From the NCBI GenBank assembly GCA_964469155.1, contig CAYXXU010000009.1, positions 1 through 64,000 of the forward strand: a DNA stretch of 64,000 nt, in the 5' to 3' direction. Source of the DNA: CAIWKO01 sp964469155 (lineage in GTDB: Bacteria; Bacteroidota; Bacteroidia; Bacteroidales; CAIWKO01). Position numbers and translations under genes: made by a program. Below the pieces are notes generated by a model. It did no database searches and was not told the DNA's origin. It worked only from the letters and a program-made list of their open reading frames with translations. Below, piece after piece: positions 1 through 8,830 of this stretch. Each line of letters begins with the position of its first letter. Positions within the stretch are counted from its first letter, which is position 1.

Positions 1-98
1 ATCCAAATTTCCGATACCAGAAACTGGAAAAAGTGTGTTAATAAGGATCGACTATCTGCTTTGTTGAACATAGACCCTTGATGCCTTTGTGGTCGTAT

Positions 99-137
99 AT
101 TTTGCCACGTAGGCACGAAGACACCAAGATTTCACAT
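99..137. repeat. Copy of a dispersed intergenic repeat (gccac-aggcac-aagacaccaag type)
   Basis: A short stretch with the periodic wording 'gccac..aggcac.aagacaccaag' lies downstream of the TlpA-like gene. Related wording occurs near 52990 and 54880 and, in part, near 55220, always between genes. It looks like an intergenic repeat family. I see no coding potential in bases 1-159. Confidence 0.45.
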
Positions 138-159
138 AGTTCTTTACTTGCTTTTCGTT

Positions 160-1551
160 TCAGTTCGCAAATGCTTTTTCGAGGCTTTGCTGCATTTGTG
201 CGGGAGAATAAGGATGCGCAATAATAATTTTGGAGGCATCCAACAGGAAAAAAGTGGGAGTACTGAAGGCATTATAGCTTTCCACAACCGGACTTACCAT
301 TCCCTTCAGGTCGCTGAGATTGATCCAGTTCATTTGGTTTTTGGCGATGCCGGCCTGCCACTCTTTGTTGTCGGTATCGACCGAAACAGCCACAATTTCA
401 AGCCCCAGCGGATGATATTGTTTGTAAATGTTGTGTATCTGCGGCATCACTTTCTCACAATGGGGACAAGTGGATGACCAGAAGAACAATAAAATAACTT
501 TTGAGCGGATACTAAACAATTTGACCGTTTGCCCTTTGTTGTTGCTTATCGTAAAATCGGGCGCCCTGTTACCTGGCCGTAGATTTTTGATGGTAGCTGC
601 ACGCAGCGCCAGTGTAGTTTCCCAGCCGGGCTGCGGTACATGGTCTTTTAACAAATACGCGTCTACCAGATGCGCAAAAGTTTCTTCCCACTCAGTGTCT
701 GCGTATGTGTTGATCAAAAGGTTCAGCACATAGGTATACACGGGCGTGCCAGGTGTGATTTGTTGCAATATAAAATCAACTGCGCGGGTGTAAGCCGAAT
801 CGCTTTCCGGGTCAACATATTTCGTAAGATAATCGGTGCAGAGCACATAAAAAACTTCTGAGTTGAGTAAAGTGGAATCCGAGAAACTGATGTTGTCGAA
901 AAAATGCTCCTTCAAAAATTCCTTGCGCGAACGGTATTTTTTAGCATTCGCGGTGGTCTTATACGTATCCCAATCAGGTTCGAGATAGGCCAATAAAAGC
1001 TTATGCACATACATTCCCTTGCTTTTGGCTATCAGTTTTTGGGTGTATTGTTTCAGATAGGTGTCCAACTGAGACGCTTTCTTCGCCATGCTGTCAAGGT
1101 CGTGGGTTATAACTTTATTGTTGGCTTCATATATTTTTTGTCCCAGTTGCGATATCTCGTCAATAGAATCGTTGATATACATGGAAGTGCGCCAGTAATC
1201 ATAATAAATTTTGTTTTCGTTGGATTCCTTTACTACCAAATCGTCGAGCATGTTCTTTATGTCATTTTCCATCACTATGGTTTCACCGTTCAGAATAATG
1301 TCAGTGAAAAGGTTTTTGCCAAAAGTGATACGATAAACCCCAGCGGGAAGAGGGTTTGTGTTGTTGAAACGAATGAGTCCTTTATTGGAGATCACCGAAT
1401 CGATGGGGATGCGGACGCTTCCACGTACCGAAGAAAGGGTGACCATGGTATTGTCAAGGCCTTTTACCATATAGGAGATGTTAACCTGGGCCTGCGCCAT
1501 AAAGGCGACCATAAACAGAACCAATGACAACAGTGCGGAAAGTTTTTTCAA
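160..1551 (-). CDS. TlpA-family thioredoxin-like protein with N-terminal DUF4369-like region
   Basis: 463-residue exported disulfide-exchange protein. Residues 1-21 form a clear signal peptide (KK, hydrophobic core, then AQAQ). The N-terminal third resembles the beta-rich DUF4369-type region that Bacteroidota fuse to thioredoxins. The middle is helical and unassigned. The last ~135 residues are a TlpA/AhpC-TSA fold with 'NRAPDFTI' at its start, the redox motif CPHC after 'FFWSSTC', and a cis-proline segment 'STPTFFLLD'. The family reduces or exchanges disulfides in the periplasm; the partner here is unknown. The start is a TTG, because no in-frame ATG precedes the signal peptide and later Met residues would cut into it. 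It stands alone and points out of the accessory region. Confidence 0.85.
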   Translation of the reverse strand: MKKLSALLSLVLFMVAFMAQAQVNISYMVKGLDNTMVTLSSVRGSVRIPIDSVISNKGLIRFNNTNPLPAGVYRITFGKNLFTDIILNGETIVMENDIKNMLDDLVVKESNENKIYYDYWRTSMYINDSIDEISQLGQKIYEANNKVITHDLDSMAKKASQLDTYLKQYTQKLIAKSKGMYVHKLLLAYLEPDWDTYKTTANAKKYRSRKEFLKEHFFDNISFSDSTLLNSEVFYVLCTDYLTKYVDPESDSAYTRAVDFILQQITPGTPVYTYVLNLLINTYADTEWEETFAHLVDAYLLKDHVPQPGWETTLALRAATIKNLRPGNRAPDFTISNNKGQTVKLFSIRSKVILLFFWSSTCPHCEKVMPQIHNIYKQYHPLGLEIVAVSVDTDNKEWQAGIAKNQMNWINLSDLKGMVSPVVESYNAFSTPTFFLLDASKIIIAHPYSPAQMQQSLEKAFAN

Positions 1552-1562
1552 GTTTTTTATTG

Positions 1563-1570
1563 CAAAATTA
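1563..1570 (-). promoter_or_regulatory. Candidate Bacteroidota -7 box (TAATTTTG)
   Basis: Read on the minus strand, TAATTTTG fits the TAnnTTTG sigma-ABfr -7 consensus and lies about 11 bases upstream of the TTG start of the TlpA-like gene. I see no convincing TTTG -33 box at the expected distance, so this is a one-box call. Confidence 0.3.
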
Positions 1571-1880
1571 GGAAAATGGGAGGATAAATGAAATTTTAGA
1601 TTTATGATTCTATGTTTTTAGGGTGGAGGTTAGGTGTTGAAAAAATTCTGTTACCAAAGCACGAGTTCACCAAACAACACCAAAGTAATTTTTTCTTTCA
1701 ATTTAAAATTTTTTTGTTTGATGATTGAAGGCCGGAGAAAGTAAAACGGCCATATTTTTAAAATTAAAATTGCACAGATTATGTTTGCCCTTTTGGCTTT
1801 GGTTTCTTCCACCCTTTAGGAATCCTTCCAGAAATGCCTGCAATGATATCTGTCAGGCGTGTAATAATGTTCGCCGATCT

Positions 1881-2122
1881 ATCAATGACGTCTAACAAGA
1901 CAACAATGACAGTTGCATGTCAAACAATGATGCCTTCATGTGACACAATGGCAGTTGATGGTCTCGCAATGACGTCTTCGACTGACACATTGACATGTGA
2001 TGGGTGTAACAATGATGTGTGTGGGTCAGACAATGACTTCTTCATGTGACACAATGGCAGCTGATGGTCTCGCAATGACATCTTCGACTGACACAATGAC
2101 GGTTGATGTCTTCGCAATGACG
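1881..2122. repeat. Degenerate ~21-bp tandem repeat with CAATGA core
   Basis: About a dozen units of roughly 21 bases each carry 'acaatgac' or 'gcaatgac'. A larger block beginning 'ttcatgtgacacaatggcag' occurs twice, about 106 bases apart (near 1935 and 2041), which suggests duplication of several units at once. The wording is the reverse complement of the cleaner 21-bp array at 51796-51963. Both strands are open for 70-75 codons, but the translations are low complexity and I do not call a gene. Confidence 0.7.
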
Positions 2123-2149
2123 TTAAACAGTAGTAACAATCCAAAACGG

Positions 2150-2725
2150 CACTAAAGCCTAAATTACCAGATTTAATGACAGGTGGGTAGAGTAATTAAA
2201 AGCGATTACAGTCTGATGATAACAAATCTGGAATTGATCTGAAAAAATTGTTTAAACCGGGGAAAATAGCAAATGATGAGAAAAATGTTGAAACCCTGTT
2301 CATAAAATTCAATAGGTACTTGCATGCCATATGGAACAGGCAAAAGCGGATATTGACAGCCATTTTTGTTAAAAAATGTTAAAAAACAATGAGTCAAAAA
2401 TACAGTTTTGGTAAAGTTTTTGTAGGTAGAATCTGCTGAAAATAACAAATTCAGACAAATAAAAACGCCTCTCTTGTAAAGGCATAAAAACATTAACCAC
2501 CACAGATAATATTTTATTAACCCTTAAACAAAGGAGGCAACGGCAAAGATATAAAAAACACACACAAGGAAAAGAAAATTAAAACTTTTTAACTTTCTAT
2601 CACACCCTTCCATATTTTAAGAACCCTGCCAGGGTAATTCAAAAATATTTATGCGTCAAATGTTTTGCAGCAAGAATGCTGGTGACATTGGAGAAAAATA
2701 AGTCATAAATTTAAAATTTAAAAAA
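2150..2725. other. Intergenic region, nothing recognised
   Basis: AT-rich stretch between the repeat block and the next gene. I see no conserved RNA, no convincing ORF and no mobile-element end. It presumably holds the promoter of the downstream gene, but no clear -7/-33 pair stands out. Confidence 0.4.
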
Positions 2726-3661
2726 ATGAAATATCAAATAGAAAATAAAATAAATCAGATCGATGTAACGTTGTCGGTCGAAGAAAAGTTCCATACCGAG
2801 ATGTCAAGCATTCAGGCATTGGAAGACGGTTTTACAGCCCTTAGAAGTATTCGCAGTGGCATAGATGATGCCCTGGAAGTACATTTGGCTGTTATTACCG
2901 GTATTGCCACCAACAAAAAGCTTTCGAAGCTGGCACTGGTTGAGCACGGAATGCTTGTTTCGGAAGCAATTTCGTCGTATGGGCACAGTATAGGCGATCA
3001 GGAACTGAAAGAATCCATGATGTTTTCACGATCGAAGCTGAAACGTTGTCGTGACGAAGCTTTAGTGGGTATTGTGTTGGTGATTTTGGCAAAGGCGACA
3101 GAGTATTCAACCCAGTTGGTTGATTATGGAGTGGATGCGGCTGAAATAACCGCGCTTGAAACTGCCAACACAGATTTCAAGAAAAGGATACCAAAACCCA
3201 AGGAAGCTCGTGATTCGCGTAAGGAATGTACTGCAAAACTGGACCTTTTATGCAAAGAAGCTTCAGTGCTACAGAAGAATGTGTTGGACAAACTGGTTGA
3301 CAGGCTTCCGGATTCTTATGCCGAAGCCAAGGCTGCTTACAAAAATTCGTGTATGATCATTGACAATCGCGGAAAAAGAAAAAAAGCGGCAAAGTTGGCC
3401 GGCATGGGAATTCTCTTAGGAACCGTTAACAATAGTGAGGATAGTGGTGTTATTGAAGATGCCACTATTATGATAGTTGAACTGAATATGAGTGTTACTA
3501 CGGATGAAGACGGAACTTATTATTTCGAGCAGGTTCCGGCCGGTGTTTATACACTTAAGGTTAGTGCGGCTACTTATGTTAGCGAAACTATCCCGAATGT
3601 TGAAATAGTAAAAGACAGTGAAGTTACACTGGATGTTGCATTAAATTCGGATGAGGGATAA
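2726..3661 (+). CDS. Unknown protein with C-terminal carboxypeptidase-regulatory-like domain
   Basis: 311 residues. The first ~230 residues are helical, rich in K/E/A, with no signal peptide and no family I recognise. A basic patch 'RGKRKKAAK' follows. Residues ~235-308 form a CarboxypepD_reg-like beta sandwich: 'GVIEDATIMIV', 'TDEDGTYYFEQVPAGVYTLKVSAATY', 'VTLDVAL'. In Bacteroidota this domain is usually on secreted or outer-membrane proteins, so finding it after a helical, apparently cytosolic region is unusual. The ATG follows an A/T-rich leader typical of the phylum, and a clear hairpin terminator follows the stop, so it is probably monocistronic. Function unknown. Confidence 0.75.
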   Translation: MKYQIENKINQIDVTLSVEEKFHTEMSSIQALEDGFTALRSIRSGIDDALEVHLAVITGIATNKKLSKLALVEHGMLVSEAISSYGHSIGDQELKESMMFSRSKLKRCRDEALVGIVLVILAKATEYSTQLVDYGVDAAEITALETANTDFKKRIPKPKEARDSRKECTAKLDLLCKEASVLQKNVLDKLVDRLPDSYAEAKAAYKNSCMIIDNRGKRKKAAKLAGMGILLGTVNNSEDSGVIEDATIMIVELNMSVTTDEDGTYYFEQVPAGVYTLKVSAATYVSETIPNVEIVKDSEVTLDVALNSDEG

Positions 3662-3688
3662 GATGTAGTAATTGTGGTGGTTATGGAA

Positions 3689-3720
3689 AAAGCCTGTTCT
3701 ATTTGAACGGGCTTTTTTTT
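3689..3720 (+). terminator. Rho-independent terminator
   Basis: An 11-bp stem (one G-T wobble) 'aaagcctgttc' / 'gaacgggcttt' encloses a 5-base loop and runs into a row of eight T residues. It lies 28 bases after the stop codon of the preceding gene. Confidence 0.85.
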
Positions 3721-3857
3721 ATTGGAGTCAGGTGTTGACAATATAAACAACAGATTTTTCTCTGTCGGAACTGTTAGTTAGTCAGACTTAACCACGACGG
3801 ACCTTTTTTCTTAAACTTGCACCAGTGTCTGGTTAAAATCTATCACCCAATAATATA

Positions 3858-3925
3858 GTACCTACGGCACTTAGTGTTTTTTCGTAATTATCTATTCTGC
3901 CAACATTTCGTACCTACGGCACTTA
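3858..3925. repeat. Two direct copies of GTACCTACGGCACTTA
   Basis: The 16-mer occurs at 3858-3873 and exactly again at 3910-3925, 52 bases apart, in the gap upstream of a decayed ATPase gene. The rest of the 3721-4074 gap shows no gene. The copies may be remnants of a dispersed repeat or insertion; no transposase is visible. Confidence 0.6.
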
Positions 3926-4074
3926 TCTTTAGCATCGTTTGAAGCGATCCTCCAATTGGCGGACATCAGTTCACGAACTACTAATGCTTAATTGGGGATT
4001 AATAATTATCATTGCATATAATTAGTTCTGATTATGTGAAATTTCACACGTTTATATAACCAATCATGTGAATT

Positions 4075-5401
4075 ATGGATTTTAAAAGAAATATTACTGC
4101 CCAATTAATATCATGGAAAGAGTCTAAAAACCGTAAACCTCTCCTATTAATTAAAAGGAGCGCGCCAGGTTGGGAAAACATGATTGTTGAAAGATTTCGG
4201 TAAAACAAATTTTTCAGGGGTTACCTATTTTAATTTTGAGGAACAACCTGAATTAGCTCAGTTTTTTGAACATTCAAAGGATGTATCGCGAATTATCCGA
4301 AATTTGTCAATAGTTTACGGGTCGGCTATTATGCCTGAAAAAACTTTAATTGTTTTTGATGAAATTCAGGAATGCCTTCCTGCATTGAATTCGTTAAAAT
4401 ATTTTTGTGAAAACCATCCGGAATATCCCGTTGCCTGCGCCGGTTCATTGTTAGGAATAACATTAGGAAAAGAATCTTCATTCCCTGTCGGTAAAGTTGA
4501 ATTTCTCGAAGTTTATCCATTAACTTTTTCTGAATTTTTATACGGATTAGATTCTTCCCTTGCGGATTATCTTCATAGTTTACAAGAAATTGAACCTATT
4601 CCCGATTTGTTTTTTAATGCGTTGGTTGATAAATTTAAAATGTATTTTATTTCCGGAGGACTTCCGGAAGCTGCGAAAAGCCTTGTTTTTGAAAACGACA
4701 TTCAACTTACCGAAAAAGTACTTTCAAATATTTTAAGTTCTTATGCATTTGATTTTTCGAAACATGCAACAGCCAAATATTTCCCTAAAATAAGTTTGGT
4801 TTGGGAGTCTCTTCCTTCGCAATTGTCACGTGAAAATAAAAAGTTTTTATATCAATTAATCAAAGAAGGGGCCAGGGCAAGGGAGTATGAAGATGCTATA
4901 AAATGGTTAATTGCATCAGGCCTAATAAATAGAATATATTGCTGTAAGAAACCCGGCTTGCCACTTTCTGCCTATGTCGATCTTTCGGCATTTAAATTGT
5001 ACATGCTTGATGTAGGAATTTTAAGAAGGCTTTCCAGATTAGATTCCAGTGCATTTCAAGAAGGAAACCCCTTGTTTGTAGAGTTTAAGGGAGCTCTGAC
5101 CGAGAATTATATTTTACAAAGCTTGCTTCCGCAATTCGAGGTAATTCCGCGTTATTGGACATCTGAAGGCAAAGCTGAAGTCGATTTTCTGATTCAATAT
5201 AAAAATCAAATTATACCGATAGAAGTTAAATCAGATGAGAATATAAGAAGTAAGAGTCTTACCTATTATCACAATACTTTTCAACCTCCTTTACGGATAA
5301 GATTTTCGCTAAAAAACCTGGCTCTAAATGATGGTTTATTAAATATTCCCTTGTTTATGGCAGACTATACGAACAAATTAATACATGGAATAATATCCTG
5401 A
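4075..5401 (+). pseudogene. Decayed AAA ATPase of the ATP-binding/DUF4143 family
   Basis: The ATG at 4075 opens 'MDFKRNITAQLISWKE...PLLLIK', the usual N-terminus of AAA_14/DUF4143 proteins. An extra A in the run 4153-4156 shifts the frame just before the Walker A motif. Restoring it gives 'GARQVGKT', then an in-frame TGA (4181-4183) where the family has Trp, then 'LLKDFGKTNF' and a long open frame to 5401. Walker B is intact ('LIVFDEIQE'), as is the C-terminal DUF4143 nuclease-like part ('EVDFLIQYKNQIIPIEVKS'). Two lesions within 30 bases remove the P-loop from any product, so this is a recent pseudogene. Re-initiation at TTG 4184 would give a ~405-residue protein without Walker A. DUF4143 ATPases are common, mobile accessory genes. 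Confidence 0.85.
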
Positions 5402-5474
5402 ATTCTCAGTGTGAAAACCAATAATTACCATCAGAAGGAGCAAACCATAAAAAAATTATCTTTGCTGTAACATT

Positions 5475-6638
5475 ATGGAACTGCTGATACTGAATTATGA
5501 ATATCCGCCATTGGGAGGCGGAGCGGGTGTTATTACGCAGACCCTTGCTGAAGGGCTTGCCGGGTTTGGACATAATGTTACCGTGGTTAGCACCTGGTTT
5601 GAGGGAGAAAATGAAATATCGGAGGATGAAAACCTGAAAATAATACGATTAAGGTCGAGGCGGAAGTTCACTTATCGCTCCAACCCACGAGAAATGTTGT
5701 CGTGGATAGTACATTCAAAAAAATTTCTGAAAAATTATTGCACGGATCATCCTTTTGATCTTTGTTTCGCGAATTTCTCAATCCCCGGGGGTGAAACCGC
5801 GCTTTTTCTGAAGAAGAAATTCAATATTCCCTATATCGTGATCTCACACGGACATGATATCCCCTGGTTTTTTCCGAAACAAATGTTTTGGTATCATTTG
5901 TTTACCTATTTCCGGATACGGAAAATCTGCTACAATTCCGAAAAACTCGTGCTTCTTTCGGAGCCTATGAAGGCCAATGCAGATAGGTTTATGGGTAAAA
6001 AACATAAGGTTAAGAATTATATCATCTCCAATGCCTTTGATAATAGTTTGTTCTATCCTGATTATACAAAACGTAACAAAGTTTTCACTATAGTTTTCTC
6101 CGGAAGGCTTGTAGAGCAAAAAGACCCTATGACCTTTTTAAAAGCCATGCTTTTATTGGCAGAGCAAAATGTAACTTTCAGGGTGGAAATTTGTGGTGAT
6201 GGGGTTTTACGCAACAAAATGGAGAACTTTGTTGTCAGGAATCAATTACAGGAAATTGTACAATTTAAGGGTTGGTTAAAAAAAGAAGAATTGGCTGATT
6301 CCTACCGGAAAGCACATGTTTTTGTATCCTCCTCACTTGAGGAAGGTATGTCAGTAGCGATACTTGAGGCCATGGCTTCGGGCTTGTATGCTTTTGTGAC
6401 CCCCATCAGTAATAATATTAGAGTTATTACTGATTGTCATAGTGGTGAAATTTTTAATTGCAGCGATGCTCAAACATTATCACAAAAATTGCAGGATTTT
6501 TACGAGAATAAATTCTCACAAAATTATCAGATACCTAATAAAATACTTGAAGAATTCGGTGATTTTTTTCATAATAAAGTGATGGTGGAGGGGTATCAAT
6601 CGATTGCAAAAAAAACGTATAGTTCTGAAAATCATTAA
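5475..6638 (+). CDS. Family 4 glycosyltransferase
   Basis: 387 residues with a GT-B fold. The N-terminus has the glycine-rich acceptor loop 'YPPLGGGAGVITQTLAEGL'. The C-terminal GT4 domain begins near residue 200 ('VFSGRLVEQKDPMTFLKAM'), and the donor-binding motif 'SSSLEEGMSVAILEAMASG' near residue 290 has the E-x7-E pattern. GT4 enzymes transfer a sugar from a nucleotide donor, retaining its configuration; the sugar is not readable from sequence. No membrane anchor is seen. It stands at the left edge of the accessory cluster, just upstream of the ABC exporter, as expected for a surface-glycan locus. Confidence 0.88.
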   Translation: MELLILNYEYPPLGGGAGVITQTLAEGLAGFGHNVTVVSTWFEGENEISEDENLKIIRLRSRRKFTYRSNPREMLSWIVHSKKFLKNYCTDHPFDLCFANFSIPGGETALFLKKKFNIPYIVISHGHDIPWFFPKQMFWYHLFTYFRIRKICYNSEKLVLLSEPMKANADRFMGKKHKVKNYIISNAFDNSLFYPDYTKRNKVFTIVFSGRLVEQKDPMTFLKAMLLLAEQNVTFRVEICGDGVLRNKMENFVVRNQLQEIVQFKGWLKKEELADSYRKAHVFVSSSLEEGMSVAILEAMASGLYAFVTPISNNIRVITDCHSGEIFNCSDAQTLSQKLQDFYENKFSQNYQIPNKILEEFGDFFHNKVMVEGYQSIAKKTYSSENH

Positions 6639-6780
6639 GACATTTATTGTAAAAGTACGTATCGGCAAATGAAATTGACAATATTAACGGCATATGATTA
6701 TTGTCAATTATTAAAAGACTGACTTAAAAGCCATAAATTTGCGAAATCAAAGTTGAAATTTTTTGCTTGAAGTAAATACA

Positions 6781-7599
6781 ATGAAGGAAAGAAAAATAAT
6801 TGATTCGTATAATAAAACACCATTTTTTTCTTACTTAAAACAAATTTGGAAATTCCGATATTTTTCTTTTTCTATCGGTTTTGGCGAACTAAAAAACAAA
6901 CATGCCAAAACGTATACCGGTATTTTTATGAGTTTTATTCAAACTCTAATTACCTTATGTATTTACTGGTTTGTTTTTGGAATCATTATTAAAGTAAAAA
7001 CCGGCAGCATACCCTATCCTTTGTTTGTACTCAGTGGTTTGATATTATGGCAGTATTTTTCCAATACCGTTAATACGATAACCTGGGCATTAATCAGTTC
7101 TGAGAATTTAATTTCGAAACTTTATTTTCCCAGAATAAATATCATTTTTTCAAAAATGATACCAGGAACCATAGATTTTTTAATCGGTAGTTGTATATTT
7201 ATTATCCTGTTTATTTTATATTCTCAACCATTGTCGCTTTCATTGCTTTTGGTTCCATTTGTTCTGATGATCCTAATAATTAACACCCTATCCATAGGGC
7301 TTTGGACAAGCATTATTTCATTATATTACAATGATTTGAGCCATATACTGGTTCAATTGATAACTTTCTTTATTTTTATCACTCCCGTATTTTATCCCAG
7401 TACCATTATTCCAGAACAATATAAGATACTTTTATATATAAACCCCATTGCAGGAACCATAGAATTGTTCAGATCACTTTTTTTTAATTACTCTTTTGAA
7501 CAGGGATATATCACAGGTTTTTTCATTTCAGGCCTCTTATTTATTTCTGCCCTGTATTTTCATAAAAAAATTGATAAAAAAATTACTGACTTGCTTTAA
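6781..7599 (+). CDS. ABC-2 type exporter permease (Wzm-like)
   Basis: 272 residues from the ATG at 6781; a TTG at 6763 would add six residues but is less likely. About six hydrophobic segments begin near residue 50 ('GIFMSFIQTLITLCIYWFVFG'). The family element 'FPRINIIFSKMIPG' follows the second segment, and the loop 'FITPVFYPSTIIPEQYKILLYINPIAG' is the conserved Wzm/TagG-like signature. It pairs with the ATPase gene two bases downstream. Together they resemble transporters that move undecaprenyl-linked O-antigen, teichoic acid or lipid-linked polysaccharide across the inner membrane. Confidence 0.88.
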   Translation: MKERKIIDSYNKTPFFSYLKQIWKFRYFSFSIGFGELKNKHAKTYTGIFMSFIQTLITLCIYWFVFGIIIKVKTGSIPYPLFVLSGLILWQYFSNTVNTITWALISSENLISKLYFPRINIIFSKMIPGTIDFLIGSCIFIILFILYSQPLSLSLLLVPFVLMILIINTLSIGLWTSIISLYYNDLSHILVQLITFFIFITPVFYPSTIIPEQYKILLYINPIAGTIELFRSLFFNYSFEQGYITGFFISGLLFISALYFHKKIDKKITDLL

Positions 7600-7601
7600 T
7601 A

Positions 7602-8822
7602 ATGAAAGATATCGTAATACGTATTTCGGATTTAAATAAAGATTATTTTATAAACGACCTTAGACAAACTACAAGGCATCCAAATCCTTTTCAGAGCAAA
7701 AAAGAATCGCACGTATTTCATGCTTTAAAAGATATCAATCTGGAAATAGAAAAGGGAGAAGTTATAGGAATTATCGGGCCAAATGGAGCCGGTAAATCTA
7801 CTTTATTAAAACTGATTAGCGAGGTTACTATCCCAACATCCGGGAATATTGAAATTCAAGGAAGTGTTGCTTCCATATTGGAAATAGGGATAGGATTTCA
7901 ACCGGATCTGACCGGCTTTGAAAATATTTTTTTATCTGGAAGCTTGTATGGATTAACAAAGAATCAAATTAAAAAAAAGACATGTGAAATAATTGACATG
8001 TTTGGCTTTCCTGATTTCATACATACAGCCGTTAAATATTACTCGTCTGGGATGTACATGCGATTAGCATTCTCAATAATAACTCATATTGATGCAGATA
8101 TTTATTTATTTGATGAAGTACTTAATGTTGGTGATTTAAATTTTAAAAATAAAGGGGTTTCAAAAATAAAAGAATTGAAGAATAAGGGGAAAACAGTTCT
8201 AATTATAACTCATGCAGCACAATCACTAATTAAATTATTTGACAGGGTATTAATACTTGATAGCGGAGAAATTAAATTCTATGGCAATCCGGACCTTGCA
8301 ATAAAAATTGATTATGGATTGTTAACAAACAATAGTAAATTAGTTTCAAAGCAAATCAATCAGATAAATCAAAATGAACTCCTTCAAAAACAAAACCTCT
8401 TCAACATTGATTTTCAATCAAAATTATGGTTGAATTTTTTAAAAATATATAATTCTAAAACAAATGATTTTCTATGTACTGATTATGAAATCATTATAGA
8501 AACCATTTTTCATGTTAATTGTAAAATAAATTTCAGAATGGGAGTTATCATTAAAGATTATAATGATAATGTTATTGCTAATTGTTTTTCGGATGAGATT
8601 GACACAATTGAGAATAAGGGGGAGTACAATATTAAAGCAATATTCCCTCCCAATACTTTCAGGTCAAATTTTTTTATGATTGATATTGTAATTGTCTCCA
8701 TGGATTCAATAATAATGTCATATACAAATGCTTTAAAATTTCGTTTGAGTTCTTCTGACAATCAAAGTTCGTTTGAAATTTTTGGATATATTAACCCAAC
8801 AGTCTGTTTTGAAATAAATTAA
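7602..8822 (+). CDS. ABC exporter ATPase (Wzt-like) with C-terminal carbohydrate-binding-type domain
   Basis: 406 residues. Walker A 'GPNGAGKS' is near residue 59, a modified signature 'YSSGMYMRLAF' near 148-158, and Walker B 'IYLFDEVLNVGD' follows, with the switch His in 'VLIITHAAQSL'. Residues ~245-406 form an extra beta-rich domain of the kind that in Wzt recognises the non-reducing end of the glycan. 'SSGMY.RLAFS' rather than LSGGQ is typical of the polysaccharide exporter subfamily. The extra domain implies that the exported molecule is checked for a specific terminal modification, which is relevant given the many modifying enzymes nearby. Confidence 0.9.
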   Translation: MKDIVIRISDLNKDYFINDLRQTTRHPNPFQSKKESHVFHALKDINLEIEKGEVIGIIGPNGAGKSTLLKLISEVTIPTSGNIEIQGSVASILEIGIGFQPDLTGFENIFLSGSLYGLTKNQIKKKTCEIIDMFGFPDFIHTAVKYYSSGMYMRLAFSIITHIDADIYLFDEVLNVGDLNFKNKGVSKIKELKNKGKTVLIITHAAQSLIKLFDRVLILDSGEIKFYGNPDLAIKIDYGLLTNNSKLVSKQINQINQNELLQKQNLFNIDFQSKLWLNFLKIYNSKTNDFLCTDYEIIIETIFHVNCKINFRMGVIIKDYNDNVIANCFSDEIDTIENKGEYNIKAIFPPNTFRSNFFMIDIVIVSMDSIIMSYTNALKFRLSSSDNQSSFEIFGYINPTVCFEIN

Positions 8823-8830
8823 ACTAATAA

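Noticed and set aside
1834..2144. Overlapping small frames on both strands in the left repeat
   Set aside because: Same explanation: a repeat period close to 21 bases keeps several frames open; the translations have no protein character.
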